Shown: positions 24,170-33,799 of the stretch, in pieces
Layout: each line of letters opens with the position of its first letter
Position numbering within the stretch: position 1 is the stretch's first letter
Assembly (NCBI GenBank): GCA_028281465.1
Contig: JANQJV010000004.1
Coordinates: 1 to 40,607, forward strand
DNA from: Azospirillaceae bacterium
Lineage (GTDB): Bacteria > Pseudomonadota > Alphaproteobacteria > Azospirillales > Azospirillaceae
Length of the DNA stretch: 40,607 bases
Reading direction: 5' to 3'
Translations under genes and position numbers: made by a program
Notes under the pieces: generated by a model
What the model was told of the DNA's origin: nothing
What the model saw: the letters and a program-made list of their open reading frames with translations, nothing else
Databases searched by the model: none

Positions 24170-25456
24170 TCACGCGTCTCCACGGTCGGTGGGGTCAGGT
24201 CCGAGGCGGCACCGTGCCGCCGCGAGGGCCGCTTGCCGATCGTCCGGAAAGCCGGCATCGGCCCACCAAAGCCGCAGATCGGTCAACACACGCCCAAGCT
24301 CTGGTCCGGGTGGCATGCCCAGGTCTTGCAGATCGGATCCGGTCAAGGGAAACTGTATGTTTGGCCAGGCCTCAAGGACGGCAAGCAGTGGGGTCATTGC
24401 TCCCGGGGTCCAGTCCGGCCGGGTGGCCGCAACACCGACCAGGATGTGATCGATGGTCGCGCCAATGTCGTCCCACTGCACTAGGGCGCGGCGCAACGCG
24501 CCGGGTGTGAGCGGTGGTGACTCTTGTTGCCCGAGGGCGACCAAACGGGTGCGTTCGGCTTTGGACAGGCGTAGTCGCTCCGCAACGCCCCACGCCGTTT
24601 CGGCATTGCCATCGAGCAGAGCCGCGAGGCGGCGGATCGGAGTCGGGCGCAGCAGCGGCCCCACCGGAGGTGATATGTGCAGGGCCTGGAGCGTTGTTTC
24701 CAGACTGATCAATCGTTGCAATACGTCGCATCGCCGCGCCTGGTCGAGCACATGCGCCACGATGCCGCGCGCCATCATGAAGGCCCAAGTCTCGGCGGCT
24801 CGGTCGGCGAGCACGAGTTTGAACACCTCCTGTCGGATGCGTTCGCCCGATAGGGTGCGGCACAAGGGTGCAAGGGCGGCACAGGCGGCCAACGCTTCGG
24901 GCTCCGGCGCACCGCATCCATACCGGGCATGGAAGCGGAAGAAGCGCATGATACGCAAGACATCTTCCCGAATACGCTGTTCCGGTTCGCCAACGAACCG
25001 CACACGCCCCAACCGGGCATCCGTTGCGCCATCGAACCAATCCCAAAGTCGGCCGGTCGTGTCGCAGAACATGGCATTCATGGTGAAATCGCGTCGAGCC
25101 GCGTCCTCCTGCCAGTCGGATGTGAACGCAACCTGGGCGTGCCGGCCGTCGGTGCGCACGTCACGGCGCAGAGTGGTGATCTCGAATGAGGCGCCGGACG
25201 CCACGGCGGTGACCGTGCCGTGGGAAACACCGGTCGGCACGGCACGCAGACCAGCCTGCTCGAGCCGGCGGCTGACCTCGGCCGGCATCAACGGTGTGGC
25301 AATATCGATGTCGGTAACCGGTCGGGTCAGCAGCGCATCGCGCACGCAGCCGCCGACGAAGCGCGGCCCGTCGGCGGTCGCAAGTGCGTCGAGCACCGCC
25401 ACCGTGGCCGGCGTCGCCATCCACGGCTGTGAAGCGATCCGTGGTACACCGATCAA
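24170..25456 (-). CDS. cca: CCA tRNA nucleotidyltransferase / poly(A) polymerase family
   Basis: A 428-residue class II nucleotidyltransferase that builds or repairs the 3' CCA of tRNAs. The head domain has RFVGGCVRDALL and TDIDIATPL (D49, D51 are metal ligands). It is followed by RRDFTMNAMFCD, the DARLGRVRFVGEPEQRIREDVLRIMRFFRFHARYG segment and the usual helical neck, body and tail. The start is a TTG at 25456 whose last bases overlap the stop of the upstream DUF6111-type gene (TTGA). An ATG at 25420 is an alternative, but the longer form keeps the usual N-terminal helix. It is fourth in the operon. Confidence 0.93.
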   Translation of the reverse strand: MIGVPRIASQPWMATPATVAVLDALATADGPRFVGGCVRDALLTRPVTDIDIATPLMPAEVSRRLEQAGLRAVPTGVSHGTVTAVASGASFEITTLRRDVRTDGRHAQVAFTSDWQEDAARRDFTMNAMFCDTTGRLWDWFDGATDARLGRVRFVGEPEQRIREDVLRIMRFFRFHARYGCGAPEPEALAACAALAPLCRTLSGERIRQEVFKLVLADRAAETWAFMMARGIVAHVLDQARRCDVLQRLISLETTLQALHISPPVGPLLRPTPIRRLAALLDGNAETAWGVAERLRLSKAERTRLVALGQQESPPLTPGALRRALVQWDDIGATIDHILVGVAATRPDWTPGAMTPLLAVLEAWPNIQFPLTGSDLQDLGMPPGPELGRVLTDLRLWWADAGFPDDRQAALAAARCRLGPDPTDRGDA

Positions 25457-25755
25457 TCGGTGGAGACCGGTGGTGCGGTCGTCGTGCCCGGCACCAAGCG
25501 ACCGTCGATCAACCGGGCAGGTTCGTAGACGCCACTGATTTCATGGCCGCCAAGCAAGGCCAAGGCCACCAGCACCACGGCCAGAAGGGCTGCGCCCGCG
25601 GCTGCGAGCGACACCCACGGCACATCGATCCACCACGGTGGTGGTGCGGCCGTGCCGCTCGCCAACGCGCGGCGCCATTCCAGATAGCTATAGGTGAAAT
25701 ATAACAACGTCGGCAGCGCGAGCGGCAGCGCGATGGTCAGCAGCTTCTTCAGCAT
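25453..25755 (-). CDS. DUF6111-like small inner-membrane protein
   Basis: A 100-residue protein with two hydrophobic helices (LLTIALPLALPTLLYFTYSYL at about 5-25, and AAAGAALLAVVLVALALLGG at about 51-70). A Pro/Trp-rich link (APPPWWIDVPW) joins them, and a hydrophilic C terminus contains YEPARLIDGRLVPG. The last motif and the position between a CoA pyrophosphatase and cca match the alphaproteobacterial DUF6111 family as I recall it. No function is known. It overlaps both neighbours by a few bases. Confidence 0.8.
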   Translation of the reverse strand: MLKKLLTIALPLALPTLLYFTYSYLEWRRALASGTAAPPPWWIDVPWVSLAAAGAALLAVVLVALALLGGHEISGVYEPARLIDGRLVPGTTTAPPVSTD

Positions 25756-26354
25756 GATGGACGCAGCACCTCCTGCAGGTTGACCAGCATGCCGGCCGTA
25801 GCCCCCCAGATGTAGCGCTTTTCGAACGGAAATGCATAGAACGACCGCACTTTGCCGTGGAAATCGCGCGAGTGACGGCGCGGATTGGCGGGGTCGAGGA
25901 TGAAAGCCAGAGGCACCTCAAAGGCTTCGGCCACCTCTGTCGGGTCCAGCAGCAACTCGAAGGGTGGGTGCACCACGCCAACAATCGGGGTCACGCGAAA
26001 TCCGGTCCGCGTCACGTAGGTATCCAAACGTCCGATCAGGTCGACATGATCGCGTCCGAGCCCGATCTCCTCTTCGGTTTCGCGCAGGGCGGCGTTCTCC
26101 GGACCGTCGTCCTCTGGCTCGAGCCGGCCACCGGGGAAACAGATCTGCCCCGCGTGACAGGCCAAATTGGCCGTGCGCTGGGTGAAGATGAGCGTGATGC
26201 CGTCCGGCCGGTCAACCAGGGGAACCAGAACGGCAGCGTCGCGCAGCTTTGCTGGCGGTGTCTGGTCCGGATTCAGATCATGGTCGCCGCGCACGCGGTC
26301 GGCGGCCGGGCGTCGTGTCGCCAACCGCCGTTTCATGGCTTTCTCGGCACGCAT
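25749..26354 (-). CDS. NUDIX CoA pyrophosphatase (NudL-like)
   Basis: A 201-residue NUDIX hydrolase, expected to cleave CoA or its oxidised forms to phosphopantetheine and 3',5'-ADP. It carries the family-specific pre-box TQRTANLACHAGQICFPGG and the NUDIX helix AALRETEEEIGL. The later TPIVGVVHPPFELLLDPTEV and LDPANPRRHSRDFHG segments fit the CoA-specific subgroup. The ATG at 26354 overlaps the stop of the DUF1285 gene. The frame is open further upstream to 26396 but would then run into that gene. It is second in the operon. Confidence 0.92.
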   Translation of the reverse strand: MRAEKAMKRRLATRRPAADRVRGDHDLNPDQTPPAKLRDAAVLVPLVDRPDGITLIFTQRTANLACHAGQICFPGGRLEPEDDGPENAALRETEEEIGLGRDHVDLIGRLDTYVTRTGFRVTPIVGVVHPPFELLLDPTEVAEAFEVPLAFILDPANPRRHSRDFHGKVRSFYAFPFEKRYIWGATAGMLVNLQEVLRPSC

Positions 26355-26923
26355 TACGAAAGGCCACCCAGTGGAAAAAACTGCTGCTTGCTCCATACCC
26401 CAACAATCTCCTCCCCGTGTTCATTCGGCTGCGGTATGCCGCGCTCGATGAGTTCGTAGTAGACCGGACGCGTCAAACGCGCCTCCAATCGGTATCGTAC
26501 CAAGATGTAGGGACGCGGGGTGCCAGTGCGAGGGTCGATTGCGATGCGCAGCGGGTGATCCGGTCCCGCCGTCACCCAGTCGTCAACATTGGTTCGGAAT
26601 GTCAGTATAGAATTGGTCAGTGGGCCGTCCGCAACCAGCTCGACAGCGACAAATGGTACATCGGCGACCTGAACCCGGCCGTATTCCGCGGGTGTGACCA
26701 GCCACGTCGCGCCATCGGCGCCAGACACGAGATGGCGTGCGAACAGGCGCACCAAGGCCGGGCGAAGAATAGGCCGACCATTGTGGTGCCAGCCACCGTC
26801 GGCATCGATCGACAAGCCGGTCTCGACCGGACGGCGTCGACCTGCATGGGCAGGGTCGAAGCGCCGCCCCACATCCGGTCCGGTGGCGGCTAAGGTTGAC
26901 CCGCCGGGAGGTTGAGACGACAT
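26354..26923 (-). CDS. DUF1285 domain-containing protein
   Basis: A 189-residue cytosolic protein. The conserved section runs from about residue 38: IDADGGWHHNGRPILRPALV, LFARHL, WLVTPAEYGRVQVADVPFVA, RTNVDDWVTAGPDHPLRI, PYILVRYRLEARLTRPVYYE. This is the DUF1285 pattern, found in many alphaproteobacteria next to NUDIX-cca and MoxR clusters. Function is unknown. The first 35 residues are Pro/Gly/Arg-rich. The ATG at 26923 is used because the open frame beyond it overlaps the divergent moxR gene. It is the first gene of the minus-strand operon. Confidence 0.88.
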   Translation of the reverse strand: MSSQPPGGSTLAATGPDVGRRFDPAHAGRRRPVETGLSIDADGGWHHNGRPILRPALVRLFARHLVSGADGATWLVTPAEYGRVQVADVPFVAVELVADGPLTNSILTFRTNVDDWVTAGPDHPLRIAIDPRTGTPRPYILVRYRLEARLTRPVYYELIERGIPQPNEHGEEIVGVWSKQQFFPLGGLS

Positions 26924-26981
26924 TGATGCCTTCAGCCGGAGCGCGCAAACAGCCGCGATGGACCCGACTACGGAGACCCTC

Positions 26982-28013
26982 GTGACCGCAACCGAAAGCC
27001 CTCTATCCTTCCTGAGTGTCGAAAATAAGGACGGTGCGGACTCCGCCATCGCCGAAATCGAACACCTGACGGATCAGGTTACGACGGTTCGGGACCGGAT
27101 CGGTCAGGTCATCTTTGGCCAGCAAGCCGTGGTCGACCAAACCCTGATCAGCCTGCTCGCCGGCGGTCATATTCTGCTCATTGGCGTGCCCGGTCTGGGC
27201 AAGACCCGGTTGGTGGAAACCCTGGGCCGGGTGCTCGGCCTGGAGGAGAAGCGCATCCAATGCACGCCGGACTTGATGCCGGCCGACATCCTTGGCTCTG
27301 AGGTGCTGGAGGAAAGTGCGAGCGGACAACGGTCGTTCCGCTTCATCAAGGGCCCCATCTTTTGCCAGTTGTTGATGGCGGACGAGATCAACCGGGCCAG
27401 CCCGCGCACACAGTCGGCGCTGCTGCAGGGCATGCAGGAGTACCGCGTGTCGGTCGCCGGTCACTATCACTTGCTGCAACGGCCATTCCACGTTCTGGCG
27501 ACGCAAAACCCGTTGGAGCACGAGGGCACCTATCCGTTGCCAGAGGCACAGCTCGATCGCTTTTTGATGCAGATCGATGTGACCTACCCGGATCTGGAGG
27601 CGGAACGGCGCATGCTGTTGGCCACAACAGGGATTGAGACTCCGTCGATTGGTGCCGCGCTGTCCGCCTCCGAGTTGCTGGCGGCGCAGCGGCTGGTGCG
27701 GCGCGTACCGGTGGGCGAGTCGGTTGTGGATGGAATCCTCGCCCTGGTCCGTGCTGGCCGACCGGAAACGAGCGACGTGGCCGAGGTGCGCAAGCATGTC
27801 GCCTGGGGCCCCGGTCCCCGTTCATCCCAGGCCCTCATGCTGACATGCAGGGCGCGCGCCTTGCTCGAGGGTCGGTTGTCGCCGTCGCTGGATGATGTGG
27901 TCGCCTTGGCCAAACCGGTTTTGCGGCACCGCATGGCGCTCAGTTTCTCTGCCCGTGCGGATGGCATCACGCTCGATCAAATCATCGACCGACTGTGTAC
28001 GCCCCTGGCATGA
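26982..28013 (+). CDS. MoxR-family AAA+ ATPase
   Basis: A AAA+ ATPase of 343 residues from the GTG at 26982, or 351 from the ATG at 26958. Motifs: VIFGQ entry, Walker A GVPGLGKT, CTPDLMPADILG, Walker B LLMADEINRASPRTQSALL, sensor-1 ATQNPLEHEGTYPLPEAQLDRF, and the C-terminal HVAWGPGPRSSQAL. MoxR ATPases act as chaperones with VWA-domain partners, three candidates for which follow in the same operon. GGAG 6 nt before the GTG favours 26982; the ATG has no ribosome site at a workable distance. Its stop overlaps the next ATG (ATGA at 28010-28013). The gap to the divergent DUF1285 gene is only about 58 bp. Confidence 0.93.
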   Translation: MTATESPLSFLSVENKDGADSAIAEIEHLTDQVTTVRDRIGQVIFGQQAVVDQTLISLLAGGHILLIGVPGLGKTRLVETLGRVLGLEEKRIQCTPDLMPADILGSEVLEESASGQRSFRFIKGPIFCQLLMADEINRASPRTQSALLQGMQEYRVSVAGHYHLLQRPFHVLATQNPLEHEGTYPLPEAQLDRFLMQIDVTYPDLEAERRMLLATTGIETPSIGAALSASELLAAQRLVRRVPVGESVVDGILALVRAGRPETSDVAEVRKHVAWGPGPRSSQALMLTCRARALLEGRLSPSLDDVVALAKPVLRHRMALSFSARADGITLDQIIDRLCTPLA

Positions 28014-28972
28014 TAAACCCTTTTGCCTCGACGGTGGCCACGGACGAAACCGGTGGCCGTGGTTTCCGTCATCGCGCCGAAGCTCTGGCGGCGGTATTGC
28101 CACCGCTCTTGGTCGAGGCTCAACAGGTGGCGGCCACGGTGGCGCAAGGCGTGCACGGTCGACGCCGGGTTGGCACCGGCGAGACCTTCTGGCAGTTCCG
28201 CCGCTATCACCCCGGTGACCCGGTGCAGCGGATCGACTGGCGGCGTAGCGCCAAGGCGGATGGCTTCTTCGTGCGCGAGCTGGAATGGGAAGCGGCCCAG
28301 AGTGTCTGGCTGTGGTGCGATGCCTCGGCGTCGATGCATTACCGGTCGGCGCCGGATTGGCCTGAGAAGTGGTATCGCTCGGCCCTCTTGGCCTTGGCCC
28401 TGGCGGTGCTCTTGGTACGCGGACAAGAGCGCGTGGCCCTGCTCGGAGATGTCCGTCCGCCGTCCACCGGCCGATTGGCACTCGATGCGTTGGCGCGACG
28501 CCTGCTGGACCAGGGTGAGCCGGGGACCGGAGCGAATCTACCGCCTCGGGTCGAGACGCCGCGGCGAGCGACGGTGGTCCTGATCGGAGACTTTCTCTCG
28601 CCGTTGGAACCGCTCAAGGCAGTGCTCGACGGTCTGGCTGCCCGTTCCGTCAGGGGCCATATGCTGCAGGTGCTCGACCCGTGTGAAGAGGATCTGCCGT
28701 TCGCCGGCCGGGTGCGTTTCCAGGGGCTCGAGGGCGAGAATGATCTGCTGTTGCCCCGTGTTGACGGTCTTCAGGACGCTTACCGTGAGCGTCTGGTTCA
28801 GCACCGTGGAGCCTTGACGGCCATGGCGCAGAGTTTGGGCTGGCAATTCTCGCACCATTCGACGCGGCAGCCGGCGGCACGGGCTCTTTTGTCGTTATAT
28901 TCCGGGCTGGCCACTGGTCCACAGACCATGCCTGCGGCGTCGACTCAGACCGATGCCAGTGGGGCGGGGTGA
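28010..28972 (+). CDS. DUF58 / VWA-like protein
   Basis: A 320-residue protein with the DUF58 signature FRRYHPGDPVQRIDWRRSAK and FFVRELEWE, followed by a VWA-type metal site LWCDASASM (DxSxS at D104, S106, S108). No membrane helix is clear. DUF58 proteins pair with MoxR ATPases in cell-envelope or stress-related complexes whose chemistry is unresolved. The ATG overlaps the moxR stop, so translation is coupled. The next gene starts 13 bp later. Confidence 0.92.
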   Translation: MINPFASTVATDETGGRGFRHRAEALAAVLPPLLVEAQQVAATVAQGVHGRRRVGTGETFWQFRRYHPGDPVQRIDWRRSAKADGFFVRELEWEAAQSVWLWCDASASMHYRSAPDWPEKWYRSALLALALAVLLVRGQERVALLGDVRPPSTGRLALDALARRLLDQGEPGTGANLPPRVETPRRATVVLIGDFLSPLEPLKAVLDGLAARSVRGHMLQVLDPCEEDLPFAGRVRFQGLEGENDLLLPRVDGLQDAYRERLVQHRGALTAMAQSLGWQFSHHSTRQPAARALLSLYSGLATGPQTMPAASTQTDASGAG

Positions 28973-28985
28973 GGGAGGCCGGCCC

Positions 28986-31700
28986 ATGGTGTCGTTCGGT
29001 CCGCTTGCGTTTGCCGTGCCGTGGGCTTTGGCCGCGTTTGCTGTGGTGCCGGTGTTGTGGTGGTTGTTGCGCGTCACGCCGCCGGCACCACGGAATGTGC
29101 GCTTTCCTGCGATTGCCCTCTTGCGCCAGTTACCGGCCCAGGACGCCAGTGTGGCGCGGACGCCCTGGTGGGTGATCGCCCTGCGTCTTCTTGTGCTTGG
29201 GCTGATCATCCTAGCAACGGCGCGGCCACTCTTGCAGCCAGACCCGGAGTTCCCTGGCAGCGGGCCGGTGGTCCTGGTGGTCGACAACGGCTGGGCGGCG
29301 GCGCGAGGCTGGGCGCAGCGGCGCGAGGCTATGACCACCGTGCTCGACCAGGCGGAGCGGCAGGGGCGTTCTGTCGTGGTGGTGCCGACGGCTCCGGATG
29401 TGACCGGCAGTCCGCCGGCGGTGACGCCGCCTTTGCCGGCCGTTGAGGCTCGTGGCATCGTCGATACGATGCGGCCCATGCCCTGGGATACGGAACGGGC
29501 AACGGCCCGCGCGGCCTTGTCGGATCTGCGGATCGACGGCGCTACCTTTGGCATTTGGATGACGGACGGGCTCGACAGTCGCGAGGCGTCAGATCTGGCG
29601 ACCCAGTTGCAGCGCATGGGGCGGGTACGCATCCACCTGGACGATCCGGGCGAGTCGGCGCGGTTGCTGATGCCACCCGCGGCGGTTGGCGATCAGTTGG
29701 TCGCCGAGGTGCGTCGGCTCCAAGCTGGTCCGTCGTCAACCACGATTGTCCGACTGGTCACGCAGGATGGCCGCCTGTTGGCGCGCGAGTCCGTCACGTT
29801 TGCCGACGGCACCCGTGCGGCCACGGTGGCTTTCCGCCTGCCGGCGAAGGTGCGCAACCAGGCAGTCCGGTTGCAGATCGAAGGCGAAAGGTCGGCTGGC
29901 GCGGTGGTCTTGCTCGACGAACGTTGGCGCCGGCGTCCCGTCGGATTGGTGACCGATCGCAGCCGCGGCAGTGTGCAGCCCCTCCTTAGTGATTTGCACT
30001 ACTTGCGCCAAGCTCTGGTGCCGTTTGCGGAAATTCGCGAGGGTACGGCTCAGGATTTGCTGAGCGGCGATGTGGCTGTGCTGATTCTGGCGGATGTTGG
30101 TGGATTGGCGGCCGAGGAGGTCGACGCCTTGGACGCCTGGATAAAGCAAGGCGGCATGGTGGTTCGTTTCGGGGGGCCGCGATTGGCCGACTCGCCGGAC
30201 AGTCTGCTGCCGGTGACTCTGCGCCGTGGCGACCGTACGCTTGGCGGCGCCATGTCTTGGTCGGTGCCGGCACCCTTGGCGCCGTTCGAGGACGTCGGTC
30301 CGTTCGTCGGCCTGGCGGTACCTGGCGATGTCACGGTGGCGCGTCAGGTGTTGGCCGAACCAAGTTTCGACTTGCCTGAACGCACGTGGGCCCGTCTGGC
30401 CGACGGCACCCCCCTGGTCACCGGCGCCCAGCGCGGCCACGGCTGGGTGGTGCTGGTGCACACCACGGCCGGGCCAGAATGGTCGAATCTCGCTATGTCT
30501 GGGTTGTTCGTCGAGATGCTACAGCGTCTGGTGGCCATGAGTGTCGGGGTATCCGGCCTTCGGCCGGGTGTACGGTTGACGCCGCTCCAGGTGTTGGATG
30601 GGTTCGGCCGCCTGGGCGACCCGGGCAATACCGTTCTGCCGCTGGAAGCAGATGATTTTGTCGATCAGCGGTCCGGTCCGCGACAGCCGCCGGGAATCTA
30701 TGGGGCCGAGGGAAACCGCTTCGCGCTCAACCTCTCGGCTGGCGATCGTGAATTCGATCCGTTGCGCTCCCTGCCGGATGGATTGGAGCGCCATGGCTAT
30801 GGGTCAAGCGTTGAGCGGGACCTGCGGCCCTGGTTGTTGACCGCGGCGTTCCTGCTTGTGTTGCTGGACTTCTGCATTGCGCTCGGTCTGCGGGGCCTGC
30901 TGTGGCCTGCACGTGGTGCGCCTGCGGTCGTGGGCCTTGCCTTCGTTTCGATCGGGGTCGCCATGGTGCCGGCGGTGGCCGATGACGCCTTCGCCATGAA
31001 AGTGACCTCCGAGACCTATCTTGCCTATGTCGAAACCGGTGACCGAATGTTGGATGCGGCGGTTCGGGCGGGTTTGCAGGGACTTTCGGAAATTATAGGT
31101 CAGCGTACGGCGGTGGAGACGGCCGGGGCGGTAGGGATTGATTTGACGCGCGACGAGCTCGCTTTCTTCCCTTTGTTGTACTGGGCGGTGCCGGATGACC
31201 CGGAGCCGCTGAGCCCGACCACACGGGAGCGGGTAAATGGTTTTCTTCGGTCGGGCGGGACGATCTTGTTCGACACCCGTGCGCAGCGCTTTGGCGGAAC
31301 GCTTGGCAGTGGTGCTGCCGGCGCGGCGTTGCAGCGGTTGACCACAGGTCTCGATATCCCGCCCCTGGAGCCGGTGCCGCCGGATCACGTTCTGACTAAG
31401 GCGTTTTATCTCATGCAGGACTTTCCCGGTCGGTACCACGGCGGGACGGTCTGGACAGATGCCAACGCAGCGCGGCGGCACGACGGCGTATCCTCTGTCA
31501 TTCTGGGTGGAAACGATTGGGCCGGCGCTTGGGCATTGGATGACGCCGGTCGACCCTTGTTCGCTGTGATCCCGGGAGGCGAACGCCAGCGGGAGCTTGC
31601 TTACCGGTTCGGCGTCAACCTGGTGATGTACGCTCTGACCGGCAACTACAAAGCCGATCAGGTTCATGTCCCCGCGATTCTGGAGCGGCTTGGGCAATGA
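28986..31700 (+). CDS. BatA-like / DUF4159 membrane protein
   Basis: A 904-residue membrane protein. The N terminus is BatA-like with two helices (about 8-29 and 61-80) and NVRFPAIALLRQL. A VWA-like segment begins VVLVVDNGWAA (D100), where the DxSxS metal motif is lost. A GATase-like section reads VAVLILADVGGLAAEEV and IKQGGMVVRFGGP. Further helices lie at about 616-640 and 650-668. The last 230 or so residues form the DUF4159 domain (FFPLLYWAVPDD, FLRSGGTILFDTR, HVLTKAFYLMQDFPGRYHGG, FGVNLVMYALTGNYKADQVH). GGGAGG upstream supports the ATG at 28986. Its stop overlaps the next ATG. It probably assembles with the MoxR, DUF58 and next-gene products at the inner membrane. Confidence 0.92.
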   Translation: MVSFGPLAFAVPWALAAFAVVPVLWWLLRVTPPAPRNVRFPAIALLRQLPAQDASVARTPWWVIALRLLVLGLIILATARPLLQPDPEFPGSGPVVLVVDNGWAAARGWAQRREAMTTVLDQAERQGRSVVVVPTAPDVTGSPPAVTPPLPAVEARGIVDTMRPMPWDTERATARAALSDLRIDGATFGIWMTDGLDSREASDLATQLQRMGRVRIHLDDPGESARLLMPPAAVGDQLVAEVRRLQAGPSSTTIVRLVTQDGRLLARESVTFADGTRAATVAFRLPAKVRNQAVRLQIEGERSAGAVVLLDERWRRRPVGLVTDRSRGSVQPLLSDLHYLRQALVPFAEIREGTAQDLLSGDVAVLILADVGGLAAEEVDALDAWIKQGGMVVRFGGPRLADSPDSLLPVTLRRGDRTLGGAMSWSVPAPLAPFEDVGPFVGLAVPGDVTVARQVLAEPSFDLPERTWARLADGTPLVTGAQRGHGWVVLVHTTAGPEWSNLAMSGLFVEMLQRLVAMSVGVSGLRPGVRLTPLQVLDGFGRLGDPGNTVLPLEADDFVDQRSGPRQPPGIYGAEGNRFALNLSAGDREFDPLRSLPDGLERHGYGSSVERDLRPWLLTAAFLLVLLDFCIALGLRGLLWPARGAPAVVGLAFVSIGVAMVPAVADDAFAMKVTSETYLAYVETGDRMLDAAVRAGLQGLSEIIGQRTAVETAGAVGIDLTRDELAFFPLLYWAVPDDPEPLSPTTRERVNGFLRSGGTILFDTRAQRFGGTLGSGAAGAALQRLTTGLDIPPLEPVPPDHVLTKAFYLMQDFPGRYHGGTVWTDANAARRHDGVSSVILGGNDWAGAWALDDAGRPLFAVIPGGERQRELAYRFGVNLVMYALTGNYKADQVHVPAILERLGQ

Positions 31701-33799
31701 TCGGAGACTCCGCCATCACCATTGCCCCGCTGGTTCCATGGCCCCTGCTCGCCGCAATGGTGGCCTTGGGCGTCCTGCTCACCGCCTTCGCGGCATGGCG
31801 TCGGGCCCGTGGTACCCTGCTGCGGGCCCTGGCGATCACGGTCCTTGCCGTGACGCTCCTGAACCCCTCGGTCAGTCGGGAGGACCGCACGCCGATCAAG
31901 GACGTGGCGGTCGTGGTGGCAGACCGATCGCCGAGCCAGCGGTTCGGTGGCCGCCTGCCGCGGACCGACCGTGCGTTGGCGGCCCTCCGTGACCGGGCTG
32001 CTGCCTTCGATGACCTGGATCTGCGTGTTGTGGATCGGGCCGAACCTGTGGGAACGGAGGCAGTGCCCCTGGGCGAAACGCGCCTATTCGATGCTGTGGC
32101 GGCGGCGTTGGTGGATGTTCCGCAGAGCCGGCGTGCCGGTGTGATTCTGATTACAGACGGCCAAGTCCATGACGCACCGGTGCCGTCGGTTGGCACCACC
32201 GAACTCGGGCCGGTCCACGTTCTTCTGACCGGTAGCCCGGAGGAAGCGGACCGTCGGCTTGAGATCATTCGTGCGCCATCGTACGGTATCGTCGGTAGAC
32301 CAGTCAGCCTCACCGTACGTGTTGTTGACACAGGGGATCTGAACGAAACCCGAGCCGTCCTGCACATACACGCGGACGGTGAATTCGACCGGTCCCAGTG
32401 GATCGATGTCGGCCGGGATACGGTTCTGACTCTGGATCTGCCGCATGGTGGGCAGAACATCGTCGAACTGCGGGTCGAGGCCGCGCCACGAGAATTGACC
32501 TTGTCCAACAATCAGGCGGCGGTTGCCATCAATGCCGTCCGTGATCGGTTGCGCGTGCTTCTGGTTTCGGGGGAACCCTATCCAGGTGAACGGACGTGGC
32601 GCAATCTCTTGAAGGCGGATCCCAGCGTGGATCTGGTTCATTTTACGATTCTGCGTCCGCCGGAGAAACAGGACGGGACGCCGATCCGGGAGTTGTCGCT
32701 GATCGCGTTTCCTATCCGCGAGCTGTTTGAGATCAAGCTGAACGACTTCGACCTGATCATATTCGACCGCTACCGGCAGCGGGGTGTGCTTCCGCAGATC
32801 TATTTGGACAACATCGTCCATTATGTACGTCAGGGTGGAGCCTTCCTGGAGGCCAGTGGTCCGACATTCAGCTCGCCGTTCAGTTTGTACCGCACGCCAC
32901 TTGGCGACATCCTGCCTGGTCGTCCGGTTGGTCGGATGATCGAGCGGCCGTACCGGCCATTCGTTACCCAGTTGGGACAGCGCCACCCGGTCACCGCCGG
33001 TCTGGTGGTGCCGTGGAGCGAAGCCGGGCAGGCGACGCGTCCGACCTGGGGTCGCTGGTTCCGCCAGAACGATGTTCGAGCCCTGGACGGGATGACCGTG
33101 ATGGCCGGTGCAGGGAACCGGCCCCTGCTGCTGCTAGACCGGGTTGGGGATGGGCGGGTCGCCCAGATCGCCAGCGACCACATTTGGTTATGGTCGCGGG
33201 GGTTCGAAGGCGGCGGACCGCACGGCGAGTTGCTGCGTCGTTTGGCGCATTGGCTCATGCAGGAGCCGGAGTTGGAAGAAAACGATCTCAGGGCGTCCAG
33301 CGATGGCACGCGCATTCGCATTGAAAGGCGATCGTTGGTTCCCGTGGATCGGCCCGCGGTGATTGCGACTCCGTCCGGCGAGACCTTGCAGGTGGATCTT
33401 GTGGATGACGGTGCCGGCCGTGCCACTGGCCTGGTCACCGCATCGGAGCCGGGCCTCTACCGTATCACGGACGGTGAGTACACTGCGGTCGCTGTCGTCG
33501 GCGCCCTCAATCTGCCCGAATTGGCCGATGTTCGCACCACGGCGGATCGGGTGGCGCCAGTGGTGCGAACCAGCGGTGGCAGTGTGACGTGGTTGGCCGA
33601 GCTCACAAGCGGCGATGCGCCGGACTTGCGCCGTACCCGCCCGGACCGTGACCAATCCGGTCGAGGCTGGATCGGGTTGCGTGCCAATGCCGATTACGCC
33701 GTGAGGGGGGCCACGAATACGCCCCTTATGCCTGTCGTCCTGGTGCTGTTGTTGGCGCTTGGTACGTTGACTGCCGCCTGGGTGCGTGAGGGGCGGTAG
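31697..33799 (+). CDS. VWA / glutamine-amidotransferase-like membrane protein of the MoxR operon
   Basis: A 700-residue protein with two N-terminal helices (about 14-33 and 40-56) and one near the C terminus (about 677-697), so the bulk lies between membrane anchors. A VWA-type strand reads VAVVVADRSPSQ, with an intact DxSxS metal motif (D76, S78, S80). A central section includes LRVLLVSGEPYPGERTWRNL, FDLIIFDRYRQRG and YVRQGGAFLEASGP, resembling the class-I glutamine amidotransferase fold used as a scaffold in these proteins. I see no catalytic Cys in that fold. It is the fourth and last gene of the operon; ATGA overlaps the upstream stop. Function follows from the MoxR neighbourhood only. 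Confidence 0.85.
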   Translation: MIGDSAITIAPLVPWPLLAAMVALGVLLTAFAAWRRARGTLLRALAITVLAVTLLNPSVSREDRTPIKDVAVVVADRSPSQRFGGRLPRTDRALAALRDRAAAFDDLDLRVVDRAEPVGTEAVPLGETRLFDAVAAALVDVPQSRRAGVILITDGQVHDAPVPSVGTTELGPVHVLLTGSPEEADRRLEIIRAPSYGIVGRPVSLTVRVVDTGDLNETRAVLHIHADGEFDRSQWIDVGRDTVLTLDLPHGGQNIVELRVEAAPRELTLSNNQAAVAINAVRDRLRVLLVSGEPYPGERTWRNLLKADPSVDLVHFTILRPPEKQDGTPIRELSLIAFPIRELFEIKLNDFDLIIFDRYRQRGVLPQIYLDNIVHYVRQGGAFLEASGPTFSSPFSLYRTPLGDILPGRPVGRMIERPYRPFVTQLGQRHPVTAGLVVPWSEAGQATRPTWGRWFRQNDVRALDGMTVMAGAGNRPLLLLDRVGDGRVAQIASDHIWLWSRGFEGGGPHGELLRRLAHWLMQEPELEENDLRASSDGTRIRIERRSLVPVDRPAVIATPSGETLQVDLVDDGAGRATGLVTASEPGLYRITDGEYTAVAVVGALNLPELADVRTTADRVAPVVRTSGGSVTWLAELTSGDAPDLRRTRPDRDQSGRGWIGLRANADYAVRGATNTPLMPVVLVLLLALGTLTAAWVREGR

